From Chinchilla lanigera (lineage: Eukaryota > Chordata > Mammalia > Rodentia > Chinchillidae), in the NCBI RefSeq assembly GCF_000276665.1, contig NW_004955428.1:25329820-25393819 (forward strand): 64,000 bases of DNA. The letters are read 5' to 3'. The translations under genes and the position numbers were made by a program. The notes beneath the pieces were generated by a model, which ran no database searches, had not been told where the DNA came from, and saw nothing but the letters and a program-made list of their open reading frames with translations. Positions 10,972 to 23,296 of the stretch are shown piece after piece (positions within the stretch are counted from its first letter, which is position 1; every line of letters starts with the position of its first letter).

Positions 10972-11309
10972 TTTTTACCTACTTTCTCTTCCAGTAGCTT
11001 TAGTGTTTCTGGTTTAATATTGAGGTCTGTGAACCATTTTGACCTGATTTTGGTGCATGGTGATAGGCTTGGGTCTATTTTCAGTCTTTGGCAGGTAGCA
11101 AGCCAATTTTTCCAGCACCATTTATTAAAGAGACTGTTGTTCTCCCAGTGAGTTTGATTGGCCCCTTTATCAAAGATTAGGTGGTTGAGTGTGTTTTTGG
11201 TTGTGGCTGTTTCTTCCAGTCTGTTCCATTGATCCTCCTATGCTATTTTGTAAAATGTTGTTGGTCTGTTAGTATTTTCCTCCTTTTATTTCTAAAATTA
11301 AAAAAAAAA
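10972..11309 (+). mobile_element. Short L1 insertion with 5' inversion (twin priming) nested in L1
   Basis: The left portion (about 10972-11240) is L1 ORF2 in reverse orientation, corresponding to the region near 12650-12900 of the host L1. The right portion (about 11240-11309) is the L1 3' UTR end in forward orientation (gctattttgtaaaatg, then an A-tail). This is the typical structure of a twin-primed L1 insertion, and the 18-base direct repeats confirm a single event. Confidence 0.9.
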
Positions 11310-14062
11310 AAGAAAATATAAACATTGTGAACAACCCCATATTAATTAATAAGATTGAAAATGTGGTTAAAAACTTACCAACAAAGAAAAGCCCAGGTCC
11401 TGGTGGATTCACAGCAGAATTTTACAAGAAATTCAGAGAATATTTAATACGAACACTCCTCAAACACTTCAGTGAAATTCAAAAGGAAGCAATTCCCCTT
11501 AACTCATTTCTGGAGGCAAGTATCATACTGATACCAAACCAGAGAAAGACCCAACCAAGAAAGAGAATTACAGACTAATCTCCCTAATGAATACAGATGC
11601 TAAGAAACTCAATAAAATACTAGCAAATAGAACATAGCAAATCATTAAGAAAATCATACACCATGACCAAGTGGGATTCTTTCCAGGAATGCAGGGTTGG
11701 TTTAATATTCACAGTCAATAAACATGATACACCCTATCAATACAGCCAAAGACCAAAACCATATGATCATCTCAATAGATGCAGAAAAAGCTTTCAAAAA
11801 GTTCAACCTGCATTCATGATAAAAACTCTACAGAAAATAGGAATAGGTGGTCTTTACCTCAACCTGTTCAAAGCCATCTATGACAAGCCAATAGCCAGCA
11901 TCATACTAAATGGACAAACCTGAAAGTTTTTACTTCAAAATCAGGAGCAAGACAAGGATGTCTGCTCTCACCACTATTAGCATTATAGATCTGGAAGTAT
12001 TAGACAGAACAATTAGACAAGAGAGAAAAATAAAGGAGTAAAGATAGGAAAGGAAGAAGCAAAATTATCACTATTTGCAGACCATGTTTTATATGGAAGA
12101 CTCAAAAAACTCCAGAAGACTTCTTGAATTCATCAACAAATTCAGCAGTGTAGCTGAATACAAAGTCAACACCCAAAAATCAATAGCATTCTTATACACA
12201 ATGAACAGACAGAGAGAGAAATTAAAGAATCCATACCTTTCACAATAGCATCCAAGAAATTGAAGTATTTAGAATCAATCTAACAAAATAAGTAAAAGAT
12301 CTATTCAATGAAAACTGCAGTACTCTGAAAAAGGAGATCAAAGAGCATTTCAATAAATGGGAAAATATTCCTTGCTCATGGATAAGAAGAACCAACATTG
12401 TGAAAATGACCATAAATTGTTGTACAGATTCAATGAAATTCCCATTAAACTACTATTAGCATACCTCACAGATCTTGAGAAAACATTCCCTAAATTTATC
12501 TGGAACCAGAAGAGACCCAGAATAGCAAAAGCATTCCTGGGCAACAAGGACAAGTCAGGTAAAATCACAGTCTCTGACCTAAAATTATACTACAAAGCCA
12601 CTGTGATAAAATCAACATGGTACTGGCTAAATAACAGATCAGAAGATCAGTGGAATGATGAGAGGACACAGACACAACCACAAACATACTCAGGCACCTT
12701 AGCTTTGATAAAGGGGCCAAACAAACACTGGAAGGACGATAGCCCTTTTGATAAATGCTGCTGGATAAATTGGCTTACCACCTGCTAAAAATTGAAAATA
12801 AACCCAAGTCTATCACCATGCACTGAACTCAAGTCAAAATGAATCACAGAACTCAATATTAAAACAGAAACACTAAGTCTATTGGAAGAGAAAGTAGGTA
12901 AAAACCTTGAAGACATAGGGGTAGGTAGAGAGTTCATGATCAAAAACCAAATTGCACATGAAATACTCCAAAGAATCAACAATTGGGATCTCATCCTACT
13001 GCAAATTTTCTGCATGTCTAAAGAAATAACCAGCAGAGTACAAAGAAAACCCACAAATTGGAATAAAATTTTTGCTGACTGTCCCATGGATAAAGATCTT
13101 CTATCTAAAACATACAAAGAATTAAAAAACATCAGCCCCCCTAAATTCAAAGACACAATCCAAGAATGAGCACCTGAGATGAATACATACTTCTCAGATA
13201 AAGAAATACAAATGGCAAATAAATTCATGAGAAAATGTTCAATATCATTAGTCATTTGAGAAATGCAAATTAAAACAACATTGAGATTCATCTCACCCCA
13301 GTAAGAATGGCTACCATTAAGAAATCAACCAATAACAAATGCTGGTAAGGCTGTGGAGAAACAGGAACTCTTCTCCACTGATGGTGGGAATGTAGACTGA
13401 TGAAACCACTGTGGAAATCAGTTTTCAGATTCCTCAGCAAACTAGGTCTAGAAGTCCCATTCAAGCCTGCTATTCCCCTTTGGGGTAATTTCCCAGAAAA
13501 TCTGAAAACATTATATCACAGCAATATATGTGCACCCACATTCATAGTGGTACAGTTTGTAACTGCTAAATTGTGGAGGCAACCCAAATGTCCATCTACT
13601 GAATATTGGATAAAAAAATTGTGGTACTTTTATATAATGGAATATTACTCGGCTATAAAAAATGATAAACTCGAGGCTTTTATAGGTAAATGGTCACAAC
13701 TTTGTGAAATGAAAGGAAAGTGCTCAAAATAAAGAGCAACTGGGATATGAGAAAAGAGAAGGGGAAAAAAGGGGAAGTTATGTATGCATGTATATACAGG
13801 ATAGCTAACATAGTTGTACTACTGTCTTCTATTGTTTTACTGAAAGGAGCAGTTAATGATTACTTTTTGATCAATCTTGCATGTCTCTGTTTTCCTGAGA
13901 AATCACTCTGAAGATATCAATACGTAATACAACAACCATTGTGAATTTCCTACAACTTTGTCTGTAACTTTGTATGTTTGTATTGTTCTTACGCTATTTT
14001 GTAAATGGATGTCTGTTTGTTAATATGTTTTCCTTCTTTTATTTTTAAAATAAGTTTTAACA

Positions 14063-14077
14063 AAAGAAACACCAATT
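14063..14077. repeat. Target-site duplication, right copy (full-length L1)
   Basis: Exact copy of 7758-7772. Confidence 0.9.
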
Positions 14078-15862
14078 AGTACTTACACCTTGGATAACTA
14101 AACAAAGTGACAGTACTTCTAATTTTCTTTTTTGGAAAAATTTCATGGGCTTTATAGATTTTTTTGCTTAAAAACTTAGAAAATACTTTTATAAATCTTA
14201 CATATGTAATTTCAAAAGCTGACAAGGAATTTATTGAAAGTATTTCAGGATACTTAGTTATTTTGTAGACAATAAAATTTTATTTGATAGCATGCTTAGG
14301 GTTTTTTTCAAATCAATAGTTAGAATTTTGTTTTACTTAAATACCAACATTCCTCATTTAAAAATTGGGTTTTGTCCGTGTTACTAGGTTGTAAAATTAA
14401 TTGGTCACTAAATGAGGAACTGAATATATTATGTACATTACAATATTCAGAACAATGAAATGGTAAATGTAAAGAAATGGTAAAATCATCAAACTTGATG
14501 ACTTTGCTTTCATTTGCATAACTCATATGCAGTACTGTGATGTATAACAAAACATAAAACTATGATACTGTATGGTCCTGTATAATGCAACCAGCAAAAA
14601 TCACAGTCACACGAAGGTGGTGGAAAACAGAATACCAGATTTGCTCAGACAGCAAAAGGAACTAAGCATGCACTCCCAGAGAGATGTAAAAAGCCTTTGT
14701 TTGGCTAGCCTGGCACAGAGAAACTGTGCTACTTTCTCATTTCTGAGCCCCAGAGACAGTGTCATAAAAGGTTTTACAGAGTTTGTGGTGAGAAAAAGCA
14801 ACTCAAACAGAGACAGTGACCCAAAAATGTCAGGTTTATTACTTTGGCCATCTGGTCAGCCTCAGTCAGGTAGAGGGTCTAGCCAAGGATGAGGGAGGTT
14901 GGATGGGCACCTCAGGTTATGCAGTGAGGTCTCAGTACAGCAGGGGAAGGAGGAGGAGGAGAAGGGAAGCTCCTGGTGCCAGCACATTAGAGAGCCGTGC
15001 ACCTGCCCTGTTATCATATCAAAGTGCAGCCCGTGTGGGAGGAAGGAGCCAGAATGTGCTCCACAGAGGGCAGAAACTGCTGCCATCTGAAAAAGCAGAA
15101 GATCGCCCTATGTAATAGACCAGTTTTTTACTTCACTAAACTCATGATGAATGCATTCATTATGCATTGCAAACACATACAAAAAAATTTTTAAAAAATA
15201 TTTACTATTTTATTTGTTGTGCTTTTTACAACCATAACTACATACTTTGTCCCCTTGCTGATACGCAAGGAATGTGGAGATGAGATGGCAAGCTCTCATT
15301 TTCCAAGCAGTAGAGAAGGGGTATGTAGACGAAGAACATCCATAGAGACAATCATGAAACACAAATCACATTATACTGTGGCACTGGAAGGTTTATTTTT
15401 GTTTCTTTTCATTAAATGCTATAGTCATAAATGTCATTAATAAAAGCATTTATTATACTACTAACTTACATAACATGCTTACAATAGGCATATATATATA
15501 CTTAAATAGTCCATGAATCCTCACAACCCAATAAGATAATGAATTATGATCTTTATTTTGTGCATTAAGATAGTGAAATGTGAGAATGTATATGTAGCTT
15601 ACAATGAATAACATTATTGCTTTATAGTTCAATAATATCACTGACATACACTGTTCATGTATCATAAACTGTCTTTTGCTATAACATAAAATGACAAGAT
15701 GAATTTTTCCTGTTAATTTTTTAATTAAAATATTATTCTTAATCTACCAGTTTCCTAAAGATACAATGTTCATATGAGTTTAAGATAAAATCCAAGCTAG
15801 CAGTTTCATTATAAATTAACAGACAAATATAACTCATTCAAAAATTTTTCCGGGGCTGGGGA
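14078..15862. other. AT-rich intergenic DNA with a possible LTR
   Basis: No gene recognised. A GC-richer part at about 14760-15110 reads, on the minus strand, like an LTR 3' portion: a polyadenylation signal AATAAA (near 14839) followed by a pyrimidine-rich block ending near 14780. I cannot assign a family. At 15852-15862 there are only about 11 bases of ID-like sequence (ggggctgggga), directly before an L1 3' UTR piece. Confidence 0.4.
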
Positions 15863-16005
15863 GAGCTTTGTATGTCTATATCTGTTTTCATGAGAAACCA
15901 CTTTGAAGATATCAATATGTAATAGAACAAGCATTGTTAATTCCCTACCACTCTGTTTGTAACTCTGTACTGTCAGTACTGTTCCTTTGCTATTTTGTAA
16001 AATGT
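15863..16005 (+). mobile_element. L1 3' UTR fragment, cut by assembly gap
   Basis: It matches the 3' UTR of the L1 at 13880-14010 (gagaaaccactttgaagatatcaatat, abbreviated here to the shared core gaagatatcaat, then tttgtaactctgta and gctattttgtaaaatg). The expected last part and A-tail fall in the run of N that follows. Confidence 0.8.
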
Positions 16006-16160
16006 NNNNNNNNNNNNNNNNNNNNNNNNNNNNNNNNNNNNNNNNNNNNNNNNNNNNNNNNNNNNNNNNNNNNNNNNNNNNNNNNNNNNNNNNNNNNNNN
16101 NNNNNNNNNNNNNNNNNNNNNNNNNNNNNNNNNNNNNNNNNNNNNNNNNNNNNNNNNNNN
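16006..16160. other. Assembly gap (155 N)
   Basis: A run of N directly after an L1 3' UTR piece. The missing bases probably include the L1 A-tail or a microsatellite, since such sequence often breaks assemblies. Confidence 0.95.
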
Positions 16161-16878
16161 TATATATCTGTTGACATTACTCCTCTATAGATTCCCGAGT
16201 GTATTGAATTGGTACCTATAAACATTTGCATAATAATAATTATTGTTGGCTGAGCAATTGCCTTCCGTTAGCATTACACAACTAGACATAATCTAGGCAA
16301 GGCTTTCCTTTATGAAGCTTAAAAGAGCACAATTTTACTCAAGATATTACTAAAATACATGCCTCCACCCAGGTGTGGGCTGCAGAACTCAATCATTTTC
16401 TAAAAAGAGCTTGGACTCCATTCTTTCCAAGCGTTTTGGGGCAGTCTTTTTTATTTGTTTCTACAGGGAAAAGCAGAATCCCATGTATTCATAACTTTAA
16501 AGGTAGGATGTTTTATCATTTGTCAAAAAAGTGATAAAATATTTATTCCAGTTAAATGCGAATCATAGGAAACTATTTCATGGCCAAAAGTGGACTCCAA
16601 TAACCTAACTAGGTTAGTAGTTCAAGGAAATTATTTGTCCTTACTTTCAGCTACTCTTTATATGGGGGGGGGGGATGCCATAATCAAGTGTCAACAAAAT
16701 GAATTTTTCTATAATTTTTAAGACAGGAAAAAGTGACAAGTCCATGAATTACATTTTAGAACTCTTTCTCTCTTCAGGGATGCTGCCAACACTAGTGACT
16801 GAAGTGCTTTCTTTATGTCCTCTGTCTCCCTGTAACATGTGTATTTCACTGGGCCAACTTACAACATAATGTGTAGTG
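16161..16878. other. Intergenic DNA, no feature recognised
   Basis: A poly-G run of ten bases lies at about 16665-16674. Otherwise I see nothing to annotate. Confidence 0.5.
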
Positions 16879-17053
16879 TTTTTGTTTTTGTTTTTGTTTT
16901 GTTTTTATTTTTGTTTTGAGACAGGGTCTCACCTGTAGTGCAGGCTGACTTTGAATTCACCATGTAGCCCAGCCTGGCCTCAAAGCCATGGTGATCCTCA
17001 TGTGTCAGCCTCCAAAGCACTGGGGTTACAGGTGTACACCACCAGGCCCAGCT
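16879..17053 (-). mobile_element. B1 SINE
   Basis: Reverse-complement 7SL-derived SINE: a (TTTTG)n tail at the left, then gagacagggtctcacc, gtagcccagcctggcctc, and ending with ggttacaggtgtacaccacc. The last block is the reverse of the Pol III promoter-bearing 5' end. Confidence 0.85.
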
Positions 17054-17749
17054 AACATGTAGTCTTTACTTTCATTTTGTCAACATCCTTGATTTTCACC
17101 CTTGGTGCTTCTACATTCTTCCATATGTCTAGGACTCAGTGGTCTCTTTGTGGTCCCTGGGAGAAAACAGTGAGAAGATTTAGAATATAAAGACAAAAGG
17201 TAATAGCTGGGGTCAGGTGGAGTTACTTCTTACTTGATAGGCAAGAGGACTGACTTCAACGGTAGGGACATTTATTTCATAATTTTGCAAAATCAGTATC
17301 ATGAGGGACAATGTTGCCTAGCAACTAATCACTGTAATTATCTAGGCAGGATGTCTTTCTCAAGACTGAGGTAGCTTGACTGCTTGAGGCACTCTGGCTC
17401 TGGCCTGCCATAACACATATGATCAATTTCCAGCTCCAGTGGTTCCCAAGACATATGTTTTTGCTATGAGACTTACATATGCTTAATTTTTTCATTTATA
17501 GAATTGCATTTTGAACAATTGACCTTGTTTTTTCATTTCAGTTATCACTCATCTTTATTTTAAAAATGTGAAGTTAAAATTTGAATGTTCCTTTCATTTT
17601 TTTAAAATTAAAAGTCAAACATGTTCATTTAACAGGAAAGGAAATGGCAATAAAATGTGATACAAATTACACTACACCAGAGGGTAAAAGACCTGAATCT
17701 AAAGTCCAAGGATTCATTTATTTCCCAGGGTGTCATTCCACAACTCAAA
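17054..17749. other. Intergenic DNA, no feature recognised
   Basis: No gene or clear repeat seen; only short chance open frames. Confidence 0.5.
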
Positions 17750-18190
17750 TTTTGTGCCAGATACTGAAATAATAGCATGCGCAATACACTCACTGTCCCT
17801 GACCTCATGACACCAATCATCTGGTGGGGAAGGAAAGAGCCAATCAAATGAACAAATAAGAACACAATGATAAAATGTGACCAGTGCATTAGAATGTAGG
17901 AGGACTTGACTGTGTTAAAGAGGTAAAGGATGATTCCTCATAGGAGTGATAACAGACCTGTGGCATGACATTCAGGGAAAGTTGGTCCAGGTAGAAGGAA
18001 GATTTAAAGGAAAGACCCTGAGATAACAAGAGTTCTTTAAAGTTAAGGACTTTCCCTTAGATATGAGAAAGAAATGTTCCATATGTAAAAGGAGAGGCCA
18101 GATCTTGCAGAACCTTGTGAGATTTGTCTATGATTTTGTTCTTAATACCAAAAGCAATTTGAGGGGAGTGAACTGAAGTTATCAGATTTG
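17750..18190. mobile_element. Old interspersed repeat (L2-like)
   Basis: The stretch has the pattern of a common old mammalian repeat: a ccctgacctcatg...ctggtgggga block, a series of gaccagtgcatta-type blocks, then aaggaaagaccctgag and ggccagatcttgcagaaccttg. I recognise the type but not the exact family, and the boundaries are loose. Confidence 0.4.
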
Positions 18191-20691
18191 AAATTCAGAA
18201 GAATTTCTGTGCCTAATCAGTTTAGAATATAAAGGAACAAGAATAGCAACAAGAAAGAGAACTTTATAATGTAGACTCTAGCCAATATGGACCTGAAAAG
18301 TGGCAGTAGGAAGAGAGAAAAGTCAGTAGATCCCAAGAATCACTTTAAGTATAATGAATGGAATAAGACTTCATGAGGGATGGACAGATGGACAGGAATG
18401 TCACATGGATTTGTATCTTGTCACTGATTGGAAGGGGTAGCATTTTGCAAGGAAAGATCATCAGTTTGGTTTCACACAACATGTTTGAATACCCCTTCTC
18501 TGAAGTGCTTGGGACCAGAAGTGTTTTGCAGTTCAGATTTTTTCAGACTTTGAAATATATGCATATACACAACGAGATACCTTAAAGATGGGATTCAAGC
18601 CTAAACAAGAAATTCACTCACATTGCAACATATCTTATACACATAGCTCAAGGTTAATTTTATACAATATATTAATAATTACATACATGAAAGAAATTTG
18701 TGTTTCTTGAGCTACCTGACTTGTGATATCATGCCAGCATTGAAGAGTTTTAGAGTTTGAGGCCTTTCAGGTTTAGGATTTTCATATTTAGGATGCTCAA
18801 TCACTGTTAAAGTTCATAAAATCTTTAACTATAACATTGAAACTGAAGCTTTTAGAGATTCATTTTCAGTATAAATTGAGAGAGCCAGTAAATCATCTCT
18901 AAGATATTCCTTGTAGCTATCAACATTGATTTTACTATTAATTTAAAATCTTATCTGCAGGAGAAACTTAGAAAATTAATGTCCTTGCTCTGTTAAATTG
19001 CCCCATTACAATAAAAATTTATAGAATTGGGAAGGAAGGGACTTTACCCTAATCCTGACCAAATGTATTTTCAAAGTTAGACTAAGAAGAGACACTTGAG
19101 ATTTGAACTGTAGTTTATTATTCACGGCTCTAAGGTGAATAATGAACTAAATCCTCTGTTCTTATTTTCCTTTTTTGGCCAGTAGTTCTCAAGCATTTTT
19201 ATGGGTCTTTGTTCAAAGGGAGGTAGGAAGAACTCCAGTGACAACAAAAAAGTTTTAAAAACAGAATGCCATTAAAATAGTCAAAAGGAAATAAATACAT
19301 AAAAGATCAATAAATGAAATTTAATGTCAAGTATACAAATAGATTAACAGTACATATATTTGAGCAAACGTCATAATTAGCTCAAGGCAACATTACATTT
19401 TAAGCAACAAAAACCTTCCTGGAAATGTGAGCAATTCCAGCTATGTTCATGGATGTGTGGAGAGTAGAAACTCAACTAATGTGGTTGGAAGTCTCTATGA
19501 TAGTACACAGTGATCCCACCTTCCACCATTCACACTTGAGTGAAGAACAACTGCACTTATTGACTCTCTTCCAACAGCTACTGTATGGTACACAGTGAGT
19601 TATCACTTCCACAACGTAGTCTTAGACTGTCTTGTAGGCACTGTTTCTCTTGCTCTCTCCTAGATCACCCTTTCTGGGAAACTGTCACATCATGATTTGG
19701 CACTGTGAAAGGAGGAAAATATTGCCAAGAACCACTTGACAAGGCTTAGAAGCAGGTCTCTGCCCAGGCTTCACCTTAGGGGAGACTATAATCTCAAAAG
19801 ACTGTAACATCTTGAAAAATCATGATCTACAAGCAATCAGGCAACACAGGCCTGGATTTTGTAGACATTGGGATTATAATACAATAAGTGCTCCTTATTT
19901 TAAGACACTAAGTTTTGGAGTAATAGTTTATGCTATATAGCTATCAGCTATAGGCATCAATATAAAACATTAAATTAGAATCCGCAGTTATCTCTAGTAA
20001 AAATCCTGCCAGTTTGGTTTGTGAATACCAACTTGTATCACTGTTAGCAATTCATTTTGTTGATAGTAAATAGTCCTTGGGTTGTGCTAAACCAAGAAAA
20101 TCTATAGAATTCCCCAATCATTTCTCAGTAAGGAGTATAGAAAGGACAAGAATGTTGGAGTCAGTTTGCTAATCTCTTGGTTGACACTGATTGCCTACAA
20201 TAGACCATGGACATTACTTAAAGAAACAAACTCTGATCAATACTAACTGTATTTTGAGGAAATGCAAAATGGAGATTCCTGGGTGGCAAGGATCAGTATC
20301 TTCTGGTGGAAGCTTTACTTTTAGCTGGAGATGGGGTACAATTTGGGCATACTAAATGTATTTTGCCAGAGGGCAGAACAGAATCACTGGAGATGAAGGT
20401 GTGAGACTGGATTTCCACTAAAGCTCCTCAGAGGTGCACCCATCATGCATGCTCAACCTAACATAAGAAAACCCTGACTAACCTACATAATAGTCACCTT
20501 ATTTCCTCAAATGTTTAAATCTCAAGGCAATTAGGTGAAGTAAATTCTCAAAAATGTCAAACCCCTCTTAAGGAAAAGAAAAAAGAAAACCCAGGACATA
20601 TGAACTATATTTACCTTTGGCATAGCACAGGAAAAAGAGGAGACAGCTACAAAAACACATAAGAAAACTTAAGCAAAAATTATAAATAATC
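18191..20691. other. Intergenic DNA, mostly unassigned
   Basis: No gene recognised. At about 19760-19970 the ending ttttaagacactaagttttg resembles the 3' end of an old MLT1-type LTR on the + strand. The rest has only chance open frames of under 75 codons. Confidence 0.4.
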
Positions 20692-20800
20692 GGGGCTGGG
20701 GATTTAGCTCAGCAGCAAAAGCGCCTGCCTGGCAAGCGCAAGGTCGTGAGTTCAGTTCCTGGTACCGGAGAAAAACCAAAACCAAAAAAAAAAAAAAAAA
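20692..20800 (+). mobile_element. ID SINE
   Basis: tRNA-Ala-derived body (ggggctggggatttagctca...) with a 3' end ctggtaccggagaaaaacc and an A-tail. A direct repeat (aaaattataaataat at 20676-20690 and 20801-20815) flanks it. It differs little from the copies at 21538 and 41549. Confidence 0.95.
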
Positions 20801-21537
20801 AAAATTATAAATAATCACTTGGTTTAGTATAACCCAAGGCCTACTTACTACCAAGGAAATGAGTTATTAGCAGTGATACAATTTTGGTATTGATGAACCA
20901 AACAGGCATGCTTGAGGATTGGCTACCATGACCAATTAGAGTCGCTGGGAGACCAAGGCTCAAGGGGAGCCCACATCCAACTGTTCGTCCCACAAGCCTC
21001 CTCCAGGTCTTCTGAAGGAAAACTGAGACAAGACAGAGACTTGAGACCCACCTTGGTGGCCAAATGTACAGCACAGTAAGCTTTCCTGAGTTCTGCACCT
21101 ACAGGTTTCACAGCCACAAGTTCCACCACCCATGGATCAGAAATGTAACAAAATCTGTATATATGCTAATTAGCATTATAAATCTTATAAGACAAATAAA
21201 TGAATCTGATGCTGGAAAAATAAAAGGAGGTGCAGGTATTGAGAAAAAAATGGAAATTGAAATGTGCTATGTACAAGAACCAATCCCCTACAGTGAAATC
21301 ATTACAGTGTAATCATTATGTACTGAAAATGTATTAATAAAAGTGAAAAAATGCTGTACAATTTAAATTCATAAAATAAAATTTTTCAAAAAATAAATAT
21401 AACAAAACAAAAAATTGCATCACTACTAGACGTGTTTAGATTCTTTTTCTAAATAATACAATATGAAAGTTGTTTACATAGCATTTACATTGTCTTAGAT
21501 ACAAGTAATCCAAAGATGATTTAAAATACATGGGAGG

Positions 21538-21648
21538 GGGGCTGGGGATTTAGCTCAGCGGCAAAAGCGCTTGCCTGGCAAGCGCAAGGTCGTGAGTTCA
21601 GTTCCCGGTACCGGAGAAAAAACAAAAATAATAAAAAAAAAAAATAAT
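21538..21648 (+). mobile_element. ID SINE
   Basis: Same ID type as at 20692, with a 15-base exact direct repeat (aaaatacatgggagg at 21523-21537 and 21649-21663). The tail is A-rich with AAT units. Confidence 0.95.
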
Positions 21649-21663
21649 AAAATACATGGGAGG

Positions 21664-22890
21664 ACATGCTTCAATTACACACAAATACTTCATCTTTTCA
21701 TATAAGAGACTTGAATATTCACACATTTTGATGTCTGCCAAATCCCTGGAATTAATCCCCTGTGGATGCCAAGGAATAACTGTGCCCGCTAAAGTCTGAG
21801 GGAAAAACAGGAAGACTAGAGAAGTCTACCCAAGTTTCAGGTCCTGCTGCTGGAAGAGAGGAACAAAACCTTCCTGTGCCCTGAATCTTTCTTAAATGTG
21901 AAGCAATAATCCTAGGGAAGAGCAAGAAAACCACCCATGCCCAAGACCTGACCTACCTGTGATAAAACGACAAAGGGTGGACATTCAGAGGTCTCTTTCT
22001 TTAAAAAACCCTTTGAAGGTCATTGCTGTCTACAATACATCTTTTTGGACAGTGCTTTATGCCTAACTATAAGTGAAGAGCCCATCTCAAAAGCCTACTT
22101 GTCACATCATATTCATGATGAAATAATCCATCTTAATTGACAGATTCAACTTTCAGAAGGAAGGAGTATAAACATCAACTCTGACCAAAACTTTTACTTT
22201 CCTACCCAAAAATAATCCTCCCATGAACTATAGGAGTTCATAGTAGTTGTGTACTTTAAAAAAATTCTAGGAGGATAGATTTAACATGTTAACCCATCGT
22301 TGCAATTTATATAATGAATGTCCCCTGGAGGCCTCATGTGCTCATACTATTACATGTTATGAGGGTAGGTTTTTATCCAGGATCTGTAAAAAAAAAAAAA
22401 TCCTACATCAGTAAAAGGATTAGATGTATATTTTTAGAAGGAGAAACAAAAATCACTTTATTGAAAAGGGAAGAGAAATGGGGAAGCAAAATTATTTTAT
22501 TCAAAAATAGAGAGAAAATAAGTAGATAGCTACCTTGTTGGAGTAAAGTAGGGAACCAGATCTGGCACTTGGGGTCTTTGTCCTAAGCTTATTTTACTAC
22601 ATGGCTAGAGAGGGCTCTACCCCTGAGAGTTGTTATAATGTGATTGGCTATTTTGGGCTCTGGGACTCCTGATTTGGCCATTACCCCTTTTATTGCCTAG
22701 GCATGCATTTTTGGATAAGCACTTTTTTATCTCTTTGTGCTGTATAGGTGCTTACCTTATGAGATTTATAGCAAGTTACATTCAAGACCAAGTTAATAAC
22801 AAGGATACTTGTGCATCTTAATGCATTAATATGGTGAGAATAATAAAATATATATGTACTTATATATATGAGTGTGTGTTCAGGTGTTAA
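21664..22890. other. Intergenic DNA, no feature recognised
   Basis: No gene or certain repeat. A short A-run near 22388-22400 and a GC-richer part near 22560-22690 are seen, without family assignment. Confidence 0.45.
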
Positions 22891-23296
22891 TGCCTTAGTT
22901 ACTTTCCTCTTTACTGGGACAAAATTCCCAACATCCAAAGCTAAAGGAAGAAAGTTTTATTTAGTTCATAGTTTGTAGAGGTTTCAGTTCATAATCAGCT
23001 AGCTCCAGGGCAGAGTGGTATGGCAGATGGTCATCACAGAGGAGAGACAGTTCATGATAGGCAGAAGGTAGCAACATAACAAGAGACAACTACAGTTCTA
23101 TCTCTCCCTTATATCTTATCAAGTCTACTTAGGGTGAGTAGCACTCACACCCTTAAACCTAGTACCATTGAGCCTAACGTTGCACCATGAATTAATCCCA
23201 GCATCACACACCCAAGACCCAGCCACCATGAAAAAAGCTCCATCTGTGACTGCATGAGGCTTTGGGGAAACATCTAGACACAAGCCATACTATTCC
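22891..23296 (-). mobile_element. MaLR-type LTR (3' LTR of minus-strand element)
   Basis: On the minus strand it ends agtaactaaggca, preceded by attttgtcccagtaaagagg and a polyadenylation signal in gaactaaataaaac. These blocks match the 3' end of the LTR at 40034-40429. The 5' part (aaagcctcatgcagtca) also matches that LTR. The 5' boundary near 23296 is approximate. Confidence 0.75.

Larger units (their letters stand above)
9524..13732 (+). pseudogene. L1 ORF2 (endonuclease/reverse transcriptase), broken
   Basis: From ATG 9524 the endonuclease domain reads openly to 10297 and keeps SVNGLNSP, QEIHFTQ, MYAPN, SAAHGSFSKIDHILAH and SDHNAM; the usual GDFNTP block reads VDLNTP. After that the frame is broken many times. 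The reverse transcriptase region keeps EFYKKFREYL and, at 12074-12085, FADH in place of the FADD catalytic motif, so the second aspartate is lost. The C-terminal part is open at 13400-13732 (WYFYIMEYYSAIKNDKLEAF) and ends with the normal ORF2 stop. Two younger elements interrupt it at 10761 and 10972. Confidence 0.9.
7773..14062 (+). mobile_element. Full-length L1 retrotransposon, inactive, with two nested insertions
   Basis: The order is 5' UTR with repeated units (7773-8522), ORF1 (8523-9428), ORF2 (9524-13732) and 3' UTR (13733-14062). Perfect 15-base direct repeats at 7758-7772 and 14063-14077 define both ends, so the insertion was complete. It contains an ID SINE (10761-10855) and a second L1 (10972-11309), each with its own target duplication. 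Stops and frameshifts throughout ORF1 and ORF2, and loss of a long A-tail, show that it is an old, inactive copy. Confidence 0.93.

Noticed and set aside
20692..20765. tRNA-like sequence (also at 21538 and 41549)
   Set aside because: It has tRNA promoter-like boxes but no complete cloverleaf. It has an A-tail and target duplications, so it is an ID SINE, not a tRNA gene.
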